A stretch of DNA of 64,000 nucleotides, taken from positions 5,270,001 through 5,334,000 of the forward strand of contig NC_063014.1 in NCBI RefSeq assembly GCF_020509005.1. The letters run 5' to 3'. Positions 45,451 to 58,823 of the stretch are shown here, in pieces. The notes under the pieces were generated by a model that worked only from the letters and a program-made list of their open reading frames with translations, had not been told where the DNA came from and did no database searches. Source of the stretch: Fulvia fulva. Taxonomy: Eukaryota > Ascomycota > Dothideomycetes > Mycosphaerellales > Mycosphaerellaceae. The position numbers were made by a program, and so were the translations under genes. Numbering within the stretch: position 1 is the stretch's first letter; each line of letters opens with the position of its first letter.

Positions 45451-48400
45451 TTAGCCCCCGCTCCTAGCCGGTCTCGTCGCGCTGCGTCGTGTCCTCTCTT
45501 CCTGCACTGCTCCTACTAGGCGGTACTGTTCTAGCCAGCCCTTCTCTAGTATCCAGTTCGTAATGCGCCGTAGGTCTTCAGCGTTGTTAAGAAGTGCCCC
45601 AATCGTCCGGTTCCTCGCCTTTGCCATCCACTCCCCCCTTCCTAGCGACCACCTCGGACAGACGAGGAGTGCGTGCCGTACGTTCTGGGAGCGATAGCCG
45701 CAGGGGCAGCTAGTATTCGTGTATCCTGGGACCTTCCTCCATGATAGGTACCCCTGGAGGCCGATGTGTTCGCTTCGCAGTTGGGTTGCTATGCTACTCT
45801 GTGCCCTCGTAAGGCGGTAGTGGATGAGCTTCGGGGGGTGCTTGACCGCGGATTTTGTAGCTGACCATTCCTTAGGTTGTCCCGCTGGCTGAGGGCGTCC
45901 ACTATGCCCTACAACCTGGTTGTTCCACCTCTCTTTCCATAGTTGCTCTACAAACGATTTCTCACCTTCCCATTGTGTTGCTAGCTGTTCGTCCCTTGCC
46001 CGGTAGTTCGGCTCGTTTCCGGGTCGAATGCCCTTATGCGCTGGTACTGATTCGCGGGCCCTTGCGACTGCACTGGCGATGACCTTCTGTACTGGGTACT
46101 GTGCCGACTTGCCTAAGTAGGAGGTCCGTAGTCCCTGGATGTATAGGTCGATCGGCGGTATAGCGGTCTCGTGCTCAAGCATCCTCGTTGGTGTCGACTT
46201 ATATGCCCCGGTGACCTTCCTTAGGCATTGGTTTTGGATCTTCGCTAGCGGCGCGACGAGTCCCTTCGATAGGCAGGCCCTCTCGCCTAAGGACCACACT
46301 TGGCTGCCATAGGTAAGGACTGGCCGTACAATAGCCGTATATAGAAGTCGTGACTGCCGGAAGTCCGCCCCCCATGTGGACGCAGTGAGCCTCTGGCATG
46401 ATGCCATATTCTGTTCAGCTTTCCGTAATATTGCCTGTACGTGCTTCCTCCACCGTAGCGCCGGGTCCACCCATAGTCCGAGGATCCTGAGCTGATTTGC
46501 CGGGTTAGTCGTGTGCCCCTGTATCTGGATAGAAGCTTGCATATTGTGGAACCGTGGCCGGCGCGTAAAGTGTATCAGATTGTACTTTTCTGGGGCAAAC
46601 CGAGCCCCGTGCCTCCTAGCCCAGTCCTCGCAGATCTTGTGCTTCTCTTCTAGTAGCCTACAGTTCTCCTCAGTCGAGGAAGACCACGCTAGGATGTTTG
46701 TGTCGTCTACGAAGCCGCTCGCAGCGGTGTTCTGGGATTCTAGGGCTGGGAGCAGCGTCGCTATAAAGAAGAGGAACAGAATAGGTGCTAGCGTTGAGCC
46801 TTGCGGGATTCCAGTGTGGACTGCTTGAAATGGGCTTCTGTACTGGCCGACCAGGATCGACGTACTGCGGTTTTGGAGGTAGGACCGTACGAAGTTGACA
46901 AGCCACTCAGGGAGTCCTTTCGACCTTAGGATGTAGAGAAGCCGCGGGTGTGACACGTAGTCGAAGGCTCCCGATATGTCTAGGCTAAGTAAGGAAGCCA
47001 CCTTGTCCCTATTCTTATACCAGATGGCCTTTACCTGAGAGGTGATAAGTTCCATCGCGGATAGCGTCGATCGCTGTGGGCGCGCACCCATCTGGGTGTC
47101 CGGGAGTAGGGAGTGTTCCTCTGCCGCCTCGGAGAGTCTCGTTGCAACCAGCTTCTCAAGCGCCTTCCCAAGAGTGTTAAGGAGCGCAATTGGGCGGTAC
47201 GACTTCACCTGCGTATAGTCTTCCTTCTGCGGCTTGCGTAGGACCACTGTCGTCGATTGTTTAAAAGCTATCGGGTGGTATCCGGTCTGTAGGCAGGCGT
47301 TGAAGATCGCTGCAACTGCTGGGGCTAGTTGATCTCTACACTTCTTTAGTAGCTCGTTTGGGATCCCATCCGGCCCCGGGGCTTTCTTCGCCGGCAACTT
47401 CCTCAGCACAGCGGTAACTTCTCCCTCGGACACCTCCTGTTGGACCGCGATGCTAGGGGCTAGGGGAGTAGAGCTGTTTATGTCGCTTAGATCAGCCTCG
47501 ACTGGGGGTGGGAAGAACTTGCTAGCCAGTAGACGCGCCTTGGCCTCGGGGTCGCTAACCGGGCCACTAGGCGATTGTAGCGCTGGGATAGAGAAGGAGG
47601 GGCCCTGTGTAGGGTCCTGTCGGGCCCATTTCGCTAGCTTCCACATCCTCTCTGGCTTGCCGGCGATTTCTTCCACTGTGGCCCTCCAGCCGACTGCTTT
47701 CTCCCTCCGTATTATGGCTTTCTTCTGTTGGCATGCCTCCCTGTATACGTTCCAGGCCTCCTCGCTATGGCTGCTCGTCCACACCCGGCGGGCTCTCCTT
47801 GCTTCTCTTACTACCGCAGTGCACTCCGGCGTCCAGTATGGTTTGGACCATGTCGTTGGTTGGGCAAGCGGAACGTGGAGTGAGGTCGCTTTTCTTATTT
47901 CGTCTGTCAACCCCTGGACTGCTTCGTCTATCTCGTCTTTACTGTTGTATTGCTACTACGCGATCTGGACTAGCCTCTTGGAGTCATCGAGGTACGCCTG
48001 GATGTTGGCCCAGTGGGCCTTTCCCCAGTTTGGCTTAGGGGTTCTCGCTGGTGTGCGTTGTATCTGTGTCGCAATAGAGGTCCTGACTGGCATGTGGTCT
48101 GACGACGCCTCGAGTTCATGTTCGATCCCACAGTAGGTTACCGTGTGGTAGTGGCTATCTGAGATCCAGGAGAGGTCGATCGTGCCTTGGAGTCCCCCTC
48201 TCTTCCAGGTGCCCAGGTCCTTCGGGGTATTGAGGGCAATTGCGTTGCTCGCCATCAAGTCGAGTACTTCGTCGGCTATAGGGTGCGGCTGCATAAGGCT
48301 TTCCCAGGAAGGGTGGTGTATGTTGAAGTCTCCTACTACGATGTGGCACCCTTGTCTCTTGAGCGTACTGTCTAGGTGTCTGCAGACCCCTAGGTCGCGG

Positions 48401-48762
48401 CTAGACCTCGAGGCTAGCGGTTGTATGTATAGGTTGTGTATCCAGGTGCTACCCACGTGGAGGGAGGTAATATCGCCCCCGCCTTCTTCGTCTACGTAGT
48501 ACACTACCTCCCAGTCGGATTCTAGTATGTCCTTGCTGACATAGAAGCACGTGCGGGGTCTGCCGTCGCCTCGTAGGCATGTCGTGTAGCCTAGTGACTT
48601 GCAGGTCGTTGGTCTCTTATAGTGCGGGTTAATCCATGGCTCCTAGATTGCAAGGACGTGGTGGACGCGCGGGTCCGCCTCGTGTAGGAAATGGTTCTGG
48701 ACTATATCCTTGCTATGGTTGACGTTATACTGGATGATGCTAAGCGTGTCGAGGCTAGTCAT
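45451..48762 (-). pseudogene. LINE-1 ORF2: endonuclease-reverse transcriptase, three nonsense codons
   Basis: From ATG 48762, 1104 codons. The N-terminal endonuclease has LSIIQYNVNHSK, VVGDFNIHHPSW and SSDHMPV. The RT has LDISGAFDYVSH, GIPQGSTLAP and the catalytic FVDDTNILAW. The C-terminus carries a CPCGYRSQNVRHALLVCPRW Cys/His motif typical of fungal Tad-clade LINEs. Only three in-frame stops occur: TAG after VLAI (about 48640) and a TAG-TAG pair after VQIA (about 47953). From 47910 to 45451 the frame is fully open (819 codons). Each TAG is one transition from CAG. ORF2 starts inside the last codons of ORF1 (ATGACTAG overlap). Confidence 0.9.
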
Positions 48763-50032
48763 CGGCATCGACAATCATTTCCTCTGTATCGTCCTGTGTC
48801 CTACTGCGCTGTGCGTCCTGGTCTACGCCTATCGGCTGTGTACTAAAGGGGAGCCGGGCCTGGTTAGATTCCCTCGCCGCAGCTAGCAGAGCACGTGGCC
48901 TCCCGTACGCCCTAGGCTGCGCATCCTTTACATCGTTCTCGGCCCTAGGGCGCTTGTGCCCGACCGCCGCTAGTTGGTTCCGGTGTGGGCTAGCCTCACG
49001 GTCGCCGTAGAATCTTGGGGCGACGGTTCTGTTTGTGATTGCCTTGTTTTTCGCTAGTTTCCGCTATGGGCATTCCGCACTATACGATGGGTGGTGCCCC
49101 GGACAGTTCGCGCACCGTCTCGTAGTCGATGTACAGTCCCTAGACATATGGTCTCCTACACAGTTCGAGCAGGCCTGCTTGTTTGTGCACGTGTAGGTTT
49201 GGTGTCTATACTGTTGGCATTTGAAGCATTGGAGGACACGAAAGGATGAGGAGTGCTTTTCTACTGTCTTGAGGCTGTATTGCTAGACCAGGCCTTGTTC
49301 TATCGCTAGATCCGCCGCTTTCGCGTCTTGTAGCTATACTATTAGCGCCGAGGCCTTCTTGCCTTCTGGCCATTTCCTATGGAGCCAAGTCGCCTTCTGG
49401 ATTGGAGAGTTAAGAGTGACCGGGTTGTCCTCTTGGAGAGCGCGTAGGTGACCCTGGTTAGTTAGGTCAAACTCCTTAGGCATGTCGTGGACTAGGATCG
49501 TGAATTGTTTCGTTGAGACCTTCGCTGATGCCGCAACCTTAGATGCCCACTGTGGCTGTGCCTCTAGGTGCCTCCTAGCAGTAGCAGAGCTAGTATAGAT
49601 CTGTAGGGTGCCGTTAGACTGTTGGTTCACTGCGACCACCCCTGGTTGGTTAATTCGTTAGGCGAGCTCCTTGTTCGATAGCTTCGCAACTTCGGCCTGG
49701 TCTTCCTTTGCTGCAATGCGGATCGTAACTGCATCGTGCGTTGGGCGGGGGCCTGGTATCGATGCCGCGACCGATGCCCAGCTATAGGGGTGTTGATTCC
49801 GGGTGGCCTTGCTAATCGCCTAGGACGTCGTCCTCATTTCTTGTTGCCCTCGGTGATACGACAGTACAAGCGCCGTGCGTAGCTAAGTGATCATTACCTG
49901 TAGAGACCGGTAAGGGAGCTGATCGTTAGTTTCTATGCTTTTTGCGTCCTCTATAAGTTGCTGCCAGTTGTCTTAGGGGGGCTTCGCCTGTAGGGCCGTA
50001 GGCGCCGTTAGTACCGTAGCCTAGGCTGCCAT
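48755..50032 (-). pseudogene. LINE-1 ORF1: gag-like zinc-knuckle protein
   Basis: 426 codons from ATG 50032 to TAG 48755 in one frame, interrupted by several TAG and one TAA. Three Cys/His knuckles near the C-terminus: CFKCQQYRHQTYTC (the Gly before His is Arg), CSNCVGDHMSRDC and CANCPGHHPSYSAEC. Such ORF1 proteins bind the element RNA. The middle block (VNQQSNGTLQIYTSSATAR) is open for about 100 codons. Confidence 0.82.
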
Positions 50033-50253
50033 TGCCTAGGAGTTGCCTAATGTAGCTAGGCACCTCCGCGGCGTTTGGAGCTGAAGAAACAGGGTGAAGA
50101 GAGCTTCAAGCTGTCCAGATTGAATGGGGTAGAACTCCCTCAGTCCTAGGGGCAGTGGCCTGCTTTTTATATCGTTGGAATGGCCTTGATAAGAGCTTTC
50201 GAATGTGTCGTGTTTTGGCGCAGAGATCGATGATTCCGTCAATGATCCGTCCC

Positions 50254-50265
50254 AAGCTATATATA
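50254..50265. repeat. LINE-1 target-site duplication, right
   Basis: AAGCTATATATA, identical to 45261-45272; copia A coding resumes in it. Confidence 0.85.
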
Positions 50266-53200
50266 TAGGAAGTGTAGTAATAGGTAGTCCTTCTAGAAAG
50301 CAAATTGTCTTAGAAAATGTCCTGTTTGTTCCTAGCCTTAGAGTTAGTCTTGTTTCGTAGAATCAGTTTAGCTAATAGTTTGCTATCTAACTACCTAGTT
50401 TCACCCTAAAATCCTTATCTAGTAAACCCGTTATCTAGACTAAACTTCGAGGAGGAGTACCGTTTATCTACTCGATCTCGGAAATTCTTGAGCTATAGTA
50501 TACTAGTATACTCTCTTAAGAACGTGACGGCACCGCTATAGCTAATACTAAGTCCGAAGATTAGTAGGAGCTATAGTATAGAAGATATATACACCTTAGT
50601 AAGGGACTACTAAGAAACCTTTATAGAGTTACTAATAAGAAAGATCCTATCCCTATTCCTTCTAAACACCTAAGTTATAAGGTATGCTCCCTTACTAATA
50701 TAAGGAAGTTTAAGGGACCTACTATAGAGAGAAAAGGAGAAAGGCTAGTCCTTATCTCTATTGACATCTATAGGCCTTTTCAGGGCGTAGTCTCTAGGCT
50801 AGGATATGAATATTGGCTTGAGATTGTAGACAACTTCTCTAGGAAGAAGTGGGAATCCCTTTAAAGGCTAGGAGCGACGCTCCTATAGCCCTACGGGATT
50901 AGAAGGTCTAGGCAGAACGGTAGTCAAGGTGCTTTCTATCTACGATCCGTAGTGATAGTATAAAGGAAATTCTCGCCTTACTAAAAGAGTAGAAGAAGGA
51001 GTTTAGTACTTAGATAGACACAACTAATGCCTACAACTCTCTTTAAAATAGACCTATAGAAAGGTCAATTTAAGCCTCTAAGAACATAGTCCGGGCTATA
51101 CTTAAAGACTCTAGTATACTAGTTAAGTTCTAGCTAGAAGCTTTATAAGTATAGACTATAATTAGAAATAGACTACCTGATAGTCCGATCATTAATAGTA
51201 TTACTCTTTTACTAGAAGAAGCCTTTACTAGCTAAGTACCGTCAGTCGACTATTTCCGCGTCTAGGGATATAAAGCTATAGTCTATATAGACCTAAGAGC
51301 CTAACCTTAATTCTTAAGGAGAGACAAGTTAATAGACCGAGGGAAAGAAGCCGTGTTTATAGGCTACTTAGAAAACACTACAAAACAATAGCTGTTCTAG
51401 GATCCCGATATAAGAGCTATAAAAGCGTATAGTCACGTCGACTAGTTTAAGAATAAGAAGGGGGTAGATATAGATCTTAGTATCACCTTTACTAACTAGC
51501 CGAGTCGAGTACTATAGCGTAATCCTATTAGGAGGAAGCCCTTTAGGGCGAAATCTTCCGATAGGGGATTATTAGAGACACCGTTACGAAGGCTAGGAGA
51601 AAATATTAAGGCGGTTTTAATACTATCGAAGGCCGATAACGGTGGATCTATACAGAACCTACCTAAGTCATTAACACTATAGTAACCGCTATTTATATAA
51701 CTTCCCCCTCCTCTAAAGGACATTAGGGAATACTAGAAGTTTAGAGATTAGGGTACTCTAATAAAAGAAAAAGAAGATGTCGTTTAGTTCGACCTATCTA
51801 AACACCTAGCGCCACCTCAGGTTATAGGTAACAAGAGGTTAAGGGGGGACGGAGATAATAACTCTAAAGAGTATAAGGCTAAACACTATAAGGCTCTTAT
51901 TGCCTAGATGTTCTATCTAGACCCTATAATAAGCTAGGTAGAGGAGATTCTAAACGACGTAGAAGAACATACATTTGCTACTATTAGGTAGGCTATAGCC
52001 TATTAGTAGAGAGTGCTAATCCTAAAGTCCTATAAGGTAGCCGTAGGAGACCCCGAATAGGGATATATATAGAAAGAGGTAATCGAGAACGAACTTATTA
52101 CCTTAGTAAGCAATAATACCTAGGAAGCAGTTGTACCGCTAAAGGGTACGAATCTAATTACTTCTAGGTAGGTCTTTGATGTGAAAAGAATAATTAGTAG
52201 AGCTATTAAGAAGTTTAAGGCAAGACTAGTTATAAGAGGGTTTTTATAGAAATATAGGGTTGACTTCGAAGAGACCTTTATACCTACTATTAGACATAAT
52301 ACTCTCCGAGTATTTATAGCAGTAGTGTGTAAGAGAGATCTCGAGATGTACCTAGTAGATATAAATAATGCTTTTACCTAAAGTAGCCTTCTTAAAGACA
52401 TCTATATAATCCCACCCCTAGGAGTTAAAGCACCTCTAAACATAGTGTTCAAGGTCCTACGAAGCCTTTATAGGCTTAAGCAAGTAGCTAGAGACTAGAA
52501 CAAGCTCTATATTACAAAGCTAGAGAAGATTAGATTCACCTAGTCCTAGGTAGATCTATGCCTACTTATCTATACGGATAGAGACCTTATAGTCCTTACC
52601 TATATAGATGACATACCTATTATAGCTCCGAAGCTATTAGATGTTTAGTAGTTTAAGGCTAAGCTTAGAAAAGTGTTTAAGATTAAAGATCTTAGTAAAC
52701 CTACAAAGATCCTTAGAATAAGAATTATAAGAGACAGGTCCTAAGGCACTTTGAAGCTTAATTAAGGACACTATATCTACGCTAACTTAGCTAAGATGAA
52801 CATAGCTAGAGAGAAGGCTACGCCAACCTACTTACCTATAGAGAGCTATAAGCATTTAGTACCTACGGCTCCTATAGATAAGAGGTGTAACAAATAGGAT
52901 TACTAGAGCTATAATAGTACATAGATGTAGCTAATAACAATAACAAGGCTAGACTTAGTATTCTCCCTTAGAAGAATTAGCTTATATATTGCTGATCCCT
53001 CGTAGTAGTATATAAAGGCTTTAAAGAAGCTCTCCCGATACCTACGGTCGTACCTAGACCTAGGTCTTATATATAGAAAGGGAGGGGGCAATCTCTAGGG
53101 ATACTCGGACTCTGACTACGCTATAGACAAAGTGGATAGAGTCTTGATTCTAGGATACGTATAGTTCCTTTATAGATCACTAATGTCCTAGATAAGTAGG

Positions 53201-53437
53201 AAGCAGAAGTCTGTTATAACATCAATAATAGAAGCTAAGTTTATAGCTATAAACGTAGCCGTAAAGTAGTCACAATTTCTTACTATTATCCTTAGGGAAA
53301 TAGGGTGCCTAGAACTAGTGGGAAAGAGCTCTTTCTAGCCGAGTATAAGGGTAAGCAAGGGCACTATTAACGAGCTAAGGCTAGTCAAGCTTATAGGTGA
53401 CAACTAAGCCGCTTTAACACTTATTAAAGATGCCTAT
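50266..53437 (+). pseudogene. Copia A integrase / reverse transcriptase / RNase H remnant
   Basis: Integrase core near 50750-50860 (ISIDIYRPF, then YWLEIVDNFSRKKW). RT near 52250-52640 (FEETFIPTIRHNTLRVFIAV, VDINNAFT, PLGVKAPLNIVFKVLRSLYRLKQ, and YIDDI). RNase H near 53090-53430 (GYSDSDYAIDKVDR, SRKQKSVITSIIEAKFIAI, AALTLIKDA). Many in-frame TAG and some TAA. It stops abruptly at the copia B/LINE-2 insertion. Confidence 0.82.
53433..53437. repeat. Copia B target-site duplication, left
   Basis: CCTAT, matched at 59059-59063. Confidence 0.9.
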
Positions 53438-53672
53438 TATTAAGATGTAGCATCTCAAAGGGAGTTAATAATCAGGAAGTGATCTGGCAGCCTAAGGTAT
53501 CTATAATGACTTAGCTTGTAGGGAGATACCTTCTCTCCCCTTTAGCTTAGATAGACATCTAACACAATCAACATATTGGTTCCTAATATATTACTATATA
53601 CTCGTGCTATTAGTTAGTTGAAGATTGATCTCTTACTCCACTCCGCTACTATCTACCCGTACCTATTTAACA
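53438..53672 (+). repeat. Copia B 5' LTR, 235 bp
   Basis: TATTAAGATG...CTATTTAACA, aligning end to end with 58824-59058; the differences seen are mostly transitions. Confidence 0.92.
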
Positions 53673-53687
53673 GGTTATAAGCCCGAG
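53673..53687 (+). other. Copia B primer-binding site, initiator tRNA-Met anticodon arm
   Basis: GGTTATAAGCCCGAG immediately after the LTR, same as the copia A site and near-identical to copia C. Confidence 0.68.
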
Positions 53688-53759
53688 TTTGTGTAGGAAT
53701 AAGAGTAACCTATATCAGTATAGGTTACTTATATCCCTTACTATCGTAGTAGAAAACAT

Positions 53760-56700
53760 CGAGGAATCAGAAGTCTACCCCGTCTATCCTATTAAGGAGC
53801 TTAGTTCGATACTAAGTAATAGGTAACCTAGACAAGGACTCTATACGGCTTACTTAAAGCCAATACCTTAAAGATACTCTATAGGTAGAACTGTATCGAG
53901 ATACTATTAAGAAGGACTTTAAGTAAGTCATTTGAAGCTCTACTAGGAGAGACAGACCTATGTCCTAGCCCCGAGACCTTACACCGCTCCTTCTTTACTT
54001 TACTAGGCAGGCCTTAGTATCCACACCTACGAACTTTCCTATTCTATACTAGAAGCCTTAGTAGGATCTGAGCTACTACCTTAGAACATATACACCTTGT
54101 TTCATTACATCCAATTTATTATAGATTTATACTAAGAGAAGATAGAGGAGAAGGGAGGCAAAATCCTAATTCTTAGGAGGGACAATTGGAAGAGATAGTT
54201 CAACCTTTAGAGATACAAGATAGAGAGCCAATTAGCATTCTTTACAATTAATGACCTAATAGAAGTGTCTTTTGACAACATTAAGGGCAAGACTCTAAAA
54301 CTCTAAGAAGAGGCTATAACTAAAGAGATCCTTAATACGCTAACATAGACAAGACATAATATAGTGTACAACTTTAGTATCCTTAGTAGGATTATAGAAG
54401 AAGATGAATTTGAGCTTAAGGGCTTATATAAATCTAGAAGAGCTACTAAGAAGTAGGTGTATCTCTAGAACAAGTATAGCTAGGTGCTACCAACCTATAT
54501 ATATAAGCTTATAAAGCAATTTGTGACCTTTAAGATGAGTAAAGAGTTCACTATTAGATCTATATAGACACACCTAGTTTCTCTTAGAAAAAGGATTGCT
54601 AATGTTGACCTAGAGGGTCAGCATTATAGGAAAGCTAATATAAGGATGACCTAGCTCTTAAGCTCACTACTACCTAACTACTATATAGCTAGGGATACTA
54701 TTATAGCTTAGCTAAAGATGGATTATAAAAGGACCTTAAAGATCCTTAAAGCTTAAGAAGCTAGGTTAGATCCCTCTAAGGCTAAGTATAGCATAGTAGC
54801 TACCTAGGTCAAGCCCTTAGGTCTAGCAAGACCACTCTCCTACCTTCTCTATAAGAAGGATCATCTAATCAAGGACTGCCCTAGTTTGCCTAAGGCAAGA
54901 AAGGTCCTTAGATCTCATTCCTAACCACTATCTTCCTAGAATACAACATATATTAAGAAGAAGAGAACTCTACTACCCACTTTAAGGAGGACACTAAGAG
55001 AGAAGTCCTCTATAGAAGAACTTAAGAAAATGGTAAAGAAACTTAGCTCTGACATACTGTCACTCTAGAAGAACTAGGTCTAGTCTTATACCTCTAAAGC
55101 AAAGAAGACTAGAAAAGGTTTTTCCGCCTAAGAGTCACGTGACTTATGTAGCTCATCCCTAGAGACAATGTCTGATGATAATGAGTATAATGAAGTGGCT
55201 CACTTAACTATAGAAGTCTAAGGCAAGTTCCCCTCGTTAGAGTAGTTACTTAACTCCTATACTTTATCCTATATAACTAACTAAAGCTGCCTCTTTAGAT
55301 CTATAACTCCCTTAATAAGGAAGAAATGGATCAAAGTAGGAGGTAGGTTTTTATTAGCCACTTATATTAGGAATGTAGAGATGAGTAGGAGAGCTAGTAG
55401 AAAAGTTGTTTTAGAAGATGTCCTACTTATACCTAAGCTAGGAGTGAACCTGGTTTTATAGAACCAGTTTAGTAAGCAGTTTGGTGTACAACCTCTATTA
55501 TTTTCTCTTATTTCCCCCTCTAGTAAGACTATAGTCTAGACAAAGCTCCTTAGGGAGGTTCTATATATTAATAAGATTTCTCCTCTCCTACAAGAACGGG
55601 TATATTACTTATTATATATACTACTAATAGAGAATGCCTCTATGACTACTTAATTAGAGACCGACCTAAAGTAGTAGGAGCTTTAGTATAGAAGATTTGT
55701 ACACTTTAGGAAGAATTTGCTCTAGAATCTTTATAAGGTAATAGACTTAAAAGAACCCATTCCTATCCCTAAGGATAGCTTTCACTAGTGTAGAGTATGT
55801 TCAATAGCAAAGATAAAGAAGTATAAAGGCAAAGTTATAGAGAGAAGACCTAAAAGACTTGCCCTTATATCTATTAATATATATGGCCCACTACTAATCT
55901 CAAGATTAGGATTCAAATACTAGCTTAAGATTGTTAACAACTTCTCTAGGAAGAAGTGGACCTTTCCTCTTAGGAAAAGAGAAGATGCTCTAGTTGCTCT
56001 CTAGAACTAGAAGATCAAAGTAGAGAGGAAATCATTAGCGTAGCTAAAAGTAGTAAGACTTAATAATACAAAAGAACTTATTATATTAGTAAAGTAGTAG
56101 GAGAAGGATTTAGGGATTGGGCTCGAGCCGACTAAGACATATAACTCTCTACAGAATAGACTAGTTAAGAGGTCAATACAAACCTTAGAGGACTCTATAA
56201 GGGCAATGCTTAAAGAGGCTAAAATGCCGGTTGAATTTTGGCCTAAAGCACTAGAGGTCTAAACTTATATAAGGAACAAACTGCTAAATGGCCTAGATTA
56301 CGATAGGTTCAAGGTTTTACTAGATAAGGCTTTTGATAGTATCAAACCGACTATCAACTATTTGAAAGTTTAAGGATACAAAGCTGTTGTCTATATAGAC
56401 ACAAGATCCTAACCTTAATAGGCAAGAAGTAACAAGCTAATAAATAGGGGTAAAGAAGCAGTGTTTATTAGGTATATTAAAAATATAGCTAAAGCCTAGC
56501 TCTTTTAGGAACTAGACATAAGAGCTGTTAAACAACACACATATATAGACTTCTTTAAGGACCAGCCTAGAGGTAATATAGGTCTTAATGTTCTAACATT
56601 GAATCTACTAAGCAGTATACTAGCTAGGAAGCCCTTAGGAAGGCCGAGGAAGAACGTATCCTTAGGACAATCTACCTACTATTTAGGCGTCTATTAGAGC

Positions 56701-58790
56701 ACTCCCGAAATAGATTAGCCAATTAAGAGCCCTAAAGTCGCTTAGCCGAGAAAGCTGTTTATATAACTTTACTAACCTCCGGAGAACGTAGGAGAATTTC
56801 AGAAAATCGATTAGCTAATTAAGAGAAGCTCCCTAGATCCCTAAGAAATAGACGTTACTAGGTTATAAGTGACGGTCCCTAAATCATCCCTTAGAAAGAG
56901 AAAGGCTGACTATGATGTTAAGGGCTATAACATGAAACAGAAAGCCCTAAAATCTATAGTCCCTAAGCCCGAACTAACTACTAAAGTAGGAGAAGTAATA
57001 GACCTCTTAGAGAACCTTACTGCTTTTCACTAAGCTTTCTTTGTAGCTATACAATCAGTAGACAGTTCAATACTATAGGATAGCGAATTCCTAGAAGAAG
57101 TTAAGGAAATGGCCTTTGTAGTAACTATAGAAGCTATTATATATAAGCAAGAGGTCCTAATTCCAAAAGCCTATAAGGATGCTATGAATAATAAGAAATA
57201 GGGACATCTTTAGAAGGAAGTAATCTAAAAGGAACTAGATGCTCTACAGAGTAATAACACCTAGGAAAATTCTGTTCTACTAAAAGGAGCAAATCTAGTT
57301 ACATTAAGATAGGTCTTTGATATTAAGAGAAGCATTAGTAGAGCTATTGAAAAGTTCAAGGCTAGACTAGTTATAAGGGGCTTCTTATAGAAGTTTAGTG
57401 TTGACTTTATAGAGACATTTGCACCTATAGTAAGACAGGACACCCTTAGGGTGTTTATGGCTATTGTATATAAGAAGGATCTTCATCTTCACTAAGTAGA
57501 TGTGAACAATGTATTTACAGAAAGTACCCTCTATAAAGACATCTTTATGTTACTACTACTAGGAGTTGAGCTTCTACTAAACATAGTGTTCAAAATCCTT
57601 AAAAGCTTGTATAGACTTAAGTAAGCAGCTAGAGATTGGAATTAACTCTGTGTGTTAAAGCTTAGAGAGATTGGATTCATATAGTCAGAAGTGGATCTAT
57701 GCCTACTTATCTATAAGAAGAGGGAGATCATAATCCTTATATATATAGATGACATTCCAATTGCTATACCAAAGTTAATAGATGTTCTCTAGTTCAAAAG
57801 AGAACTTGGCAAGATCTTTAAGATTAAAGATCTAGGTGAACCTGAAAAGATCCTTAGTATAAGAGTTATAAGGGACAGGAAGAGAGGAATCCTAAAACTT
57901 GACTAAGGACACTTTATTAGGGACAGCCTAGCTAAGATAGGAATAAACTATAAGAAGGCAGCACCTACACACTTACCTATAGATAGCTATAAGGCCCTTA
58001 AACCTTCAAGCTATATAGATAAGAGGTATAACAAGGTAGAGTACTAGAGTATCAATAGTACTTAGATGTAGCTAGTAACAATTATAAGGCTAGACATTAC
58101 TTTTGCCCTAGGAAGGATGAGCTCATTTGTGAGTGACCTATCTACCTACTATATAAAGGCTTTAAAGAAGATCACTAGGTACCTAAGATCATACCCTAAT
58201 CTAGGACTTCAGTTCTTAAAGTCTAGAAAAGGATACCTTATTAGATACTGTGATTCTAATTATGTAATTGACAAAGTAGACAGAGTCTCAATCCTTAGGT
58301 ATGTCTTCTTCCTCTATAGGGCACCAGTTTCTTAGATAAGTAAGAAGCAAAAGTCTGTAGCAACATCTATAATAGAGGCTGAGTATATAGCTATAAATGT
58401 ATATACAAAGTAGTCCTAATTCCTAGCTTTACTACTAAGAGAAATAGATTGTCTAGAGTTAGTAGGAGACTGTTCCTATCAACTAAGAATTACTAGAAAC
58501 TAGGAGACTATATCAAATTTGAGACTAGTCTAATTCAGAGGTGACAATCAAGCTGCCCTTACCCTAGTAAAAGATGTACATATTCATGACAAGTCGAAGC
58601 ACATTAACATTGCCTATAACGCTGTTAGGAAACTTTAGTAGAGGAGGCTTATTGCTATTAAGTACACCCTAACCTCTAAGATAGTTATAGACGGGTTTAT
58701 AAAACCAAAGACTAGTCTATACTTCTAGAGGTTTATAAGCTAGCTAAACCTGTTATAAAAAGGTCTAAGTACTATTGACAGGAAGTGAGC
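53760..58790 (+). pseudogene. Copia B gag-pol remnant
   Basis: Decayed polyprotein. The gag zinc-knuckle region is near 54830-54880. Integrase near 55860-55960 (LALISINIYGPL, YQLKIVNNFSRKKW after allowing for TAG). RT near 57350-57760 (FIETFAPIVRQDTLRVFMAI and YIDDI). RNase H near 58110-58700 (RKGYLIRYCDSNY, ATSIIEAEYIAI, GDNQAALTLVKDVHIHDKSK, IVIDGFIKP). Many TAG and fewer TAA stops. Confidence 0.82.
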
Positions 58791-58823
58791 AGACTATAAC
58801 CTCCTATACGAGATGAGTAGGAG

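Larger units (their letters stand above)
45273..50253 (-). mobile_element. Full-length Tad-like LINE inserted in copia A (LINE-1)
   Basis: About 4.98 kb on the minus strand. The 5' end is at 50253 and the 3' end carries a (TATC)n-type tail seen on plus as TAGATAGATAGATAGAT at 45273. It encodes ORF1 (zinc-knuckle protein) and ORF2 (endonuclease plus reverse transcriptase). Removing it and one target copy restores the copia A reading frame. The 3' region contains GGGAAACC...GGTGAAAACCC near 45350-45390, shared with LINE-2. Confidence 0.9.

Noticed and set aside
46511..48136. Plus-strand frames of 105 to 228 codons across LINE-1
   Set aside because: Antisense to the clear ORF2 reverse transcriptase and without motifs.
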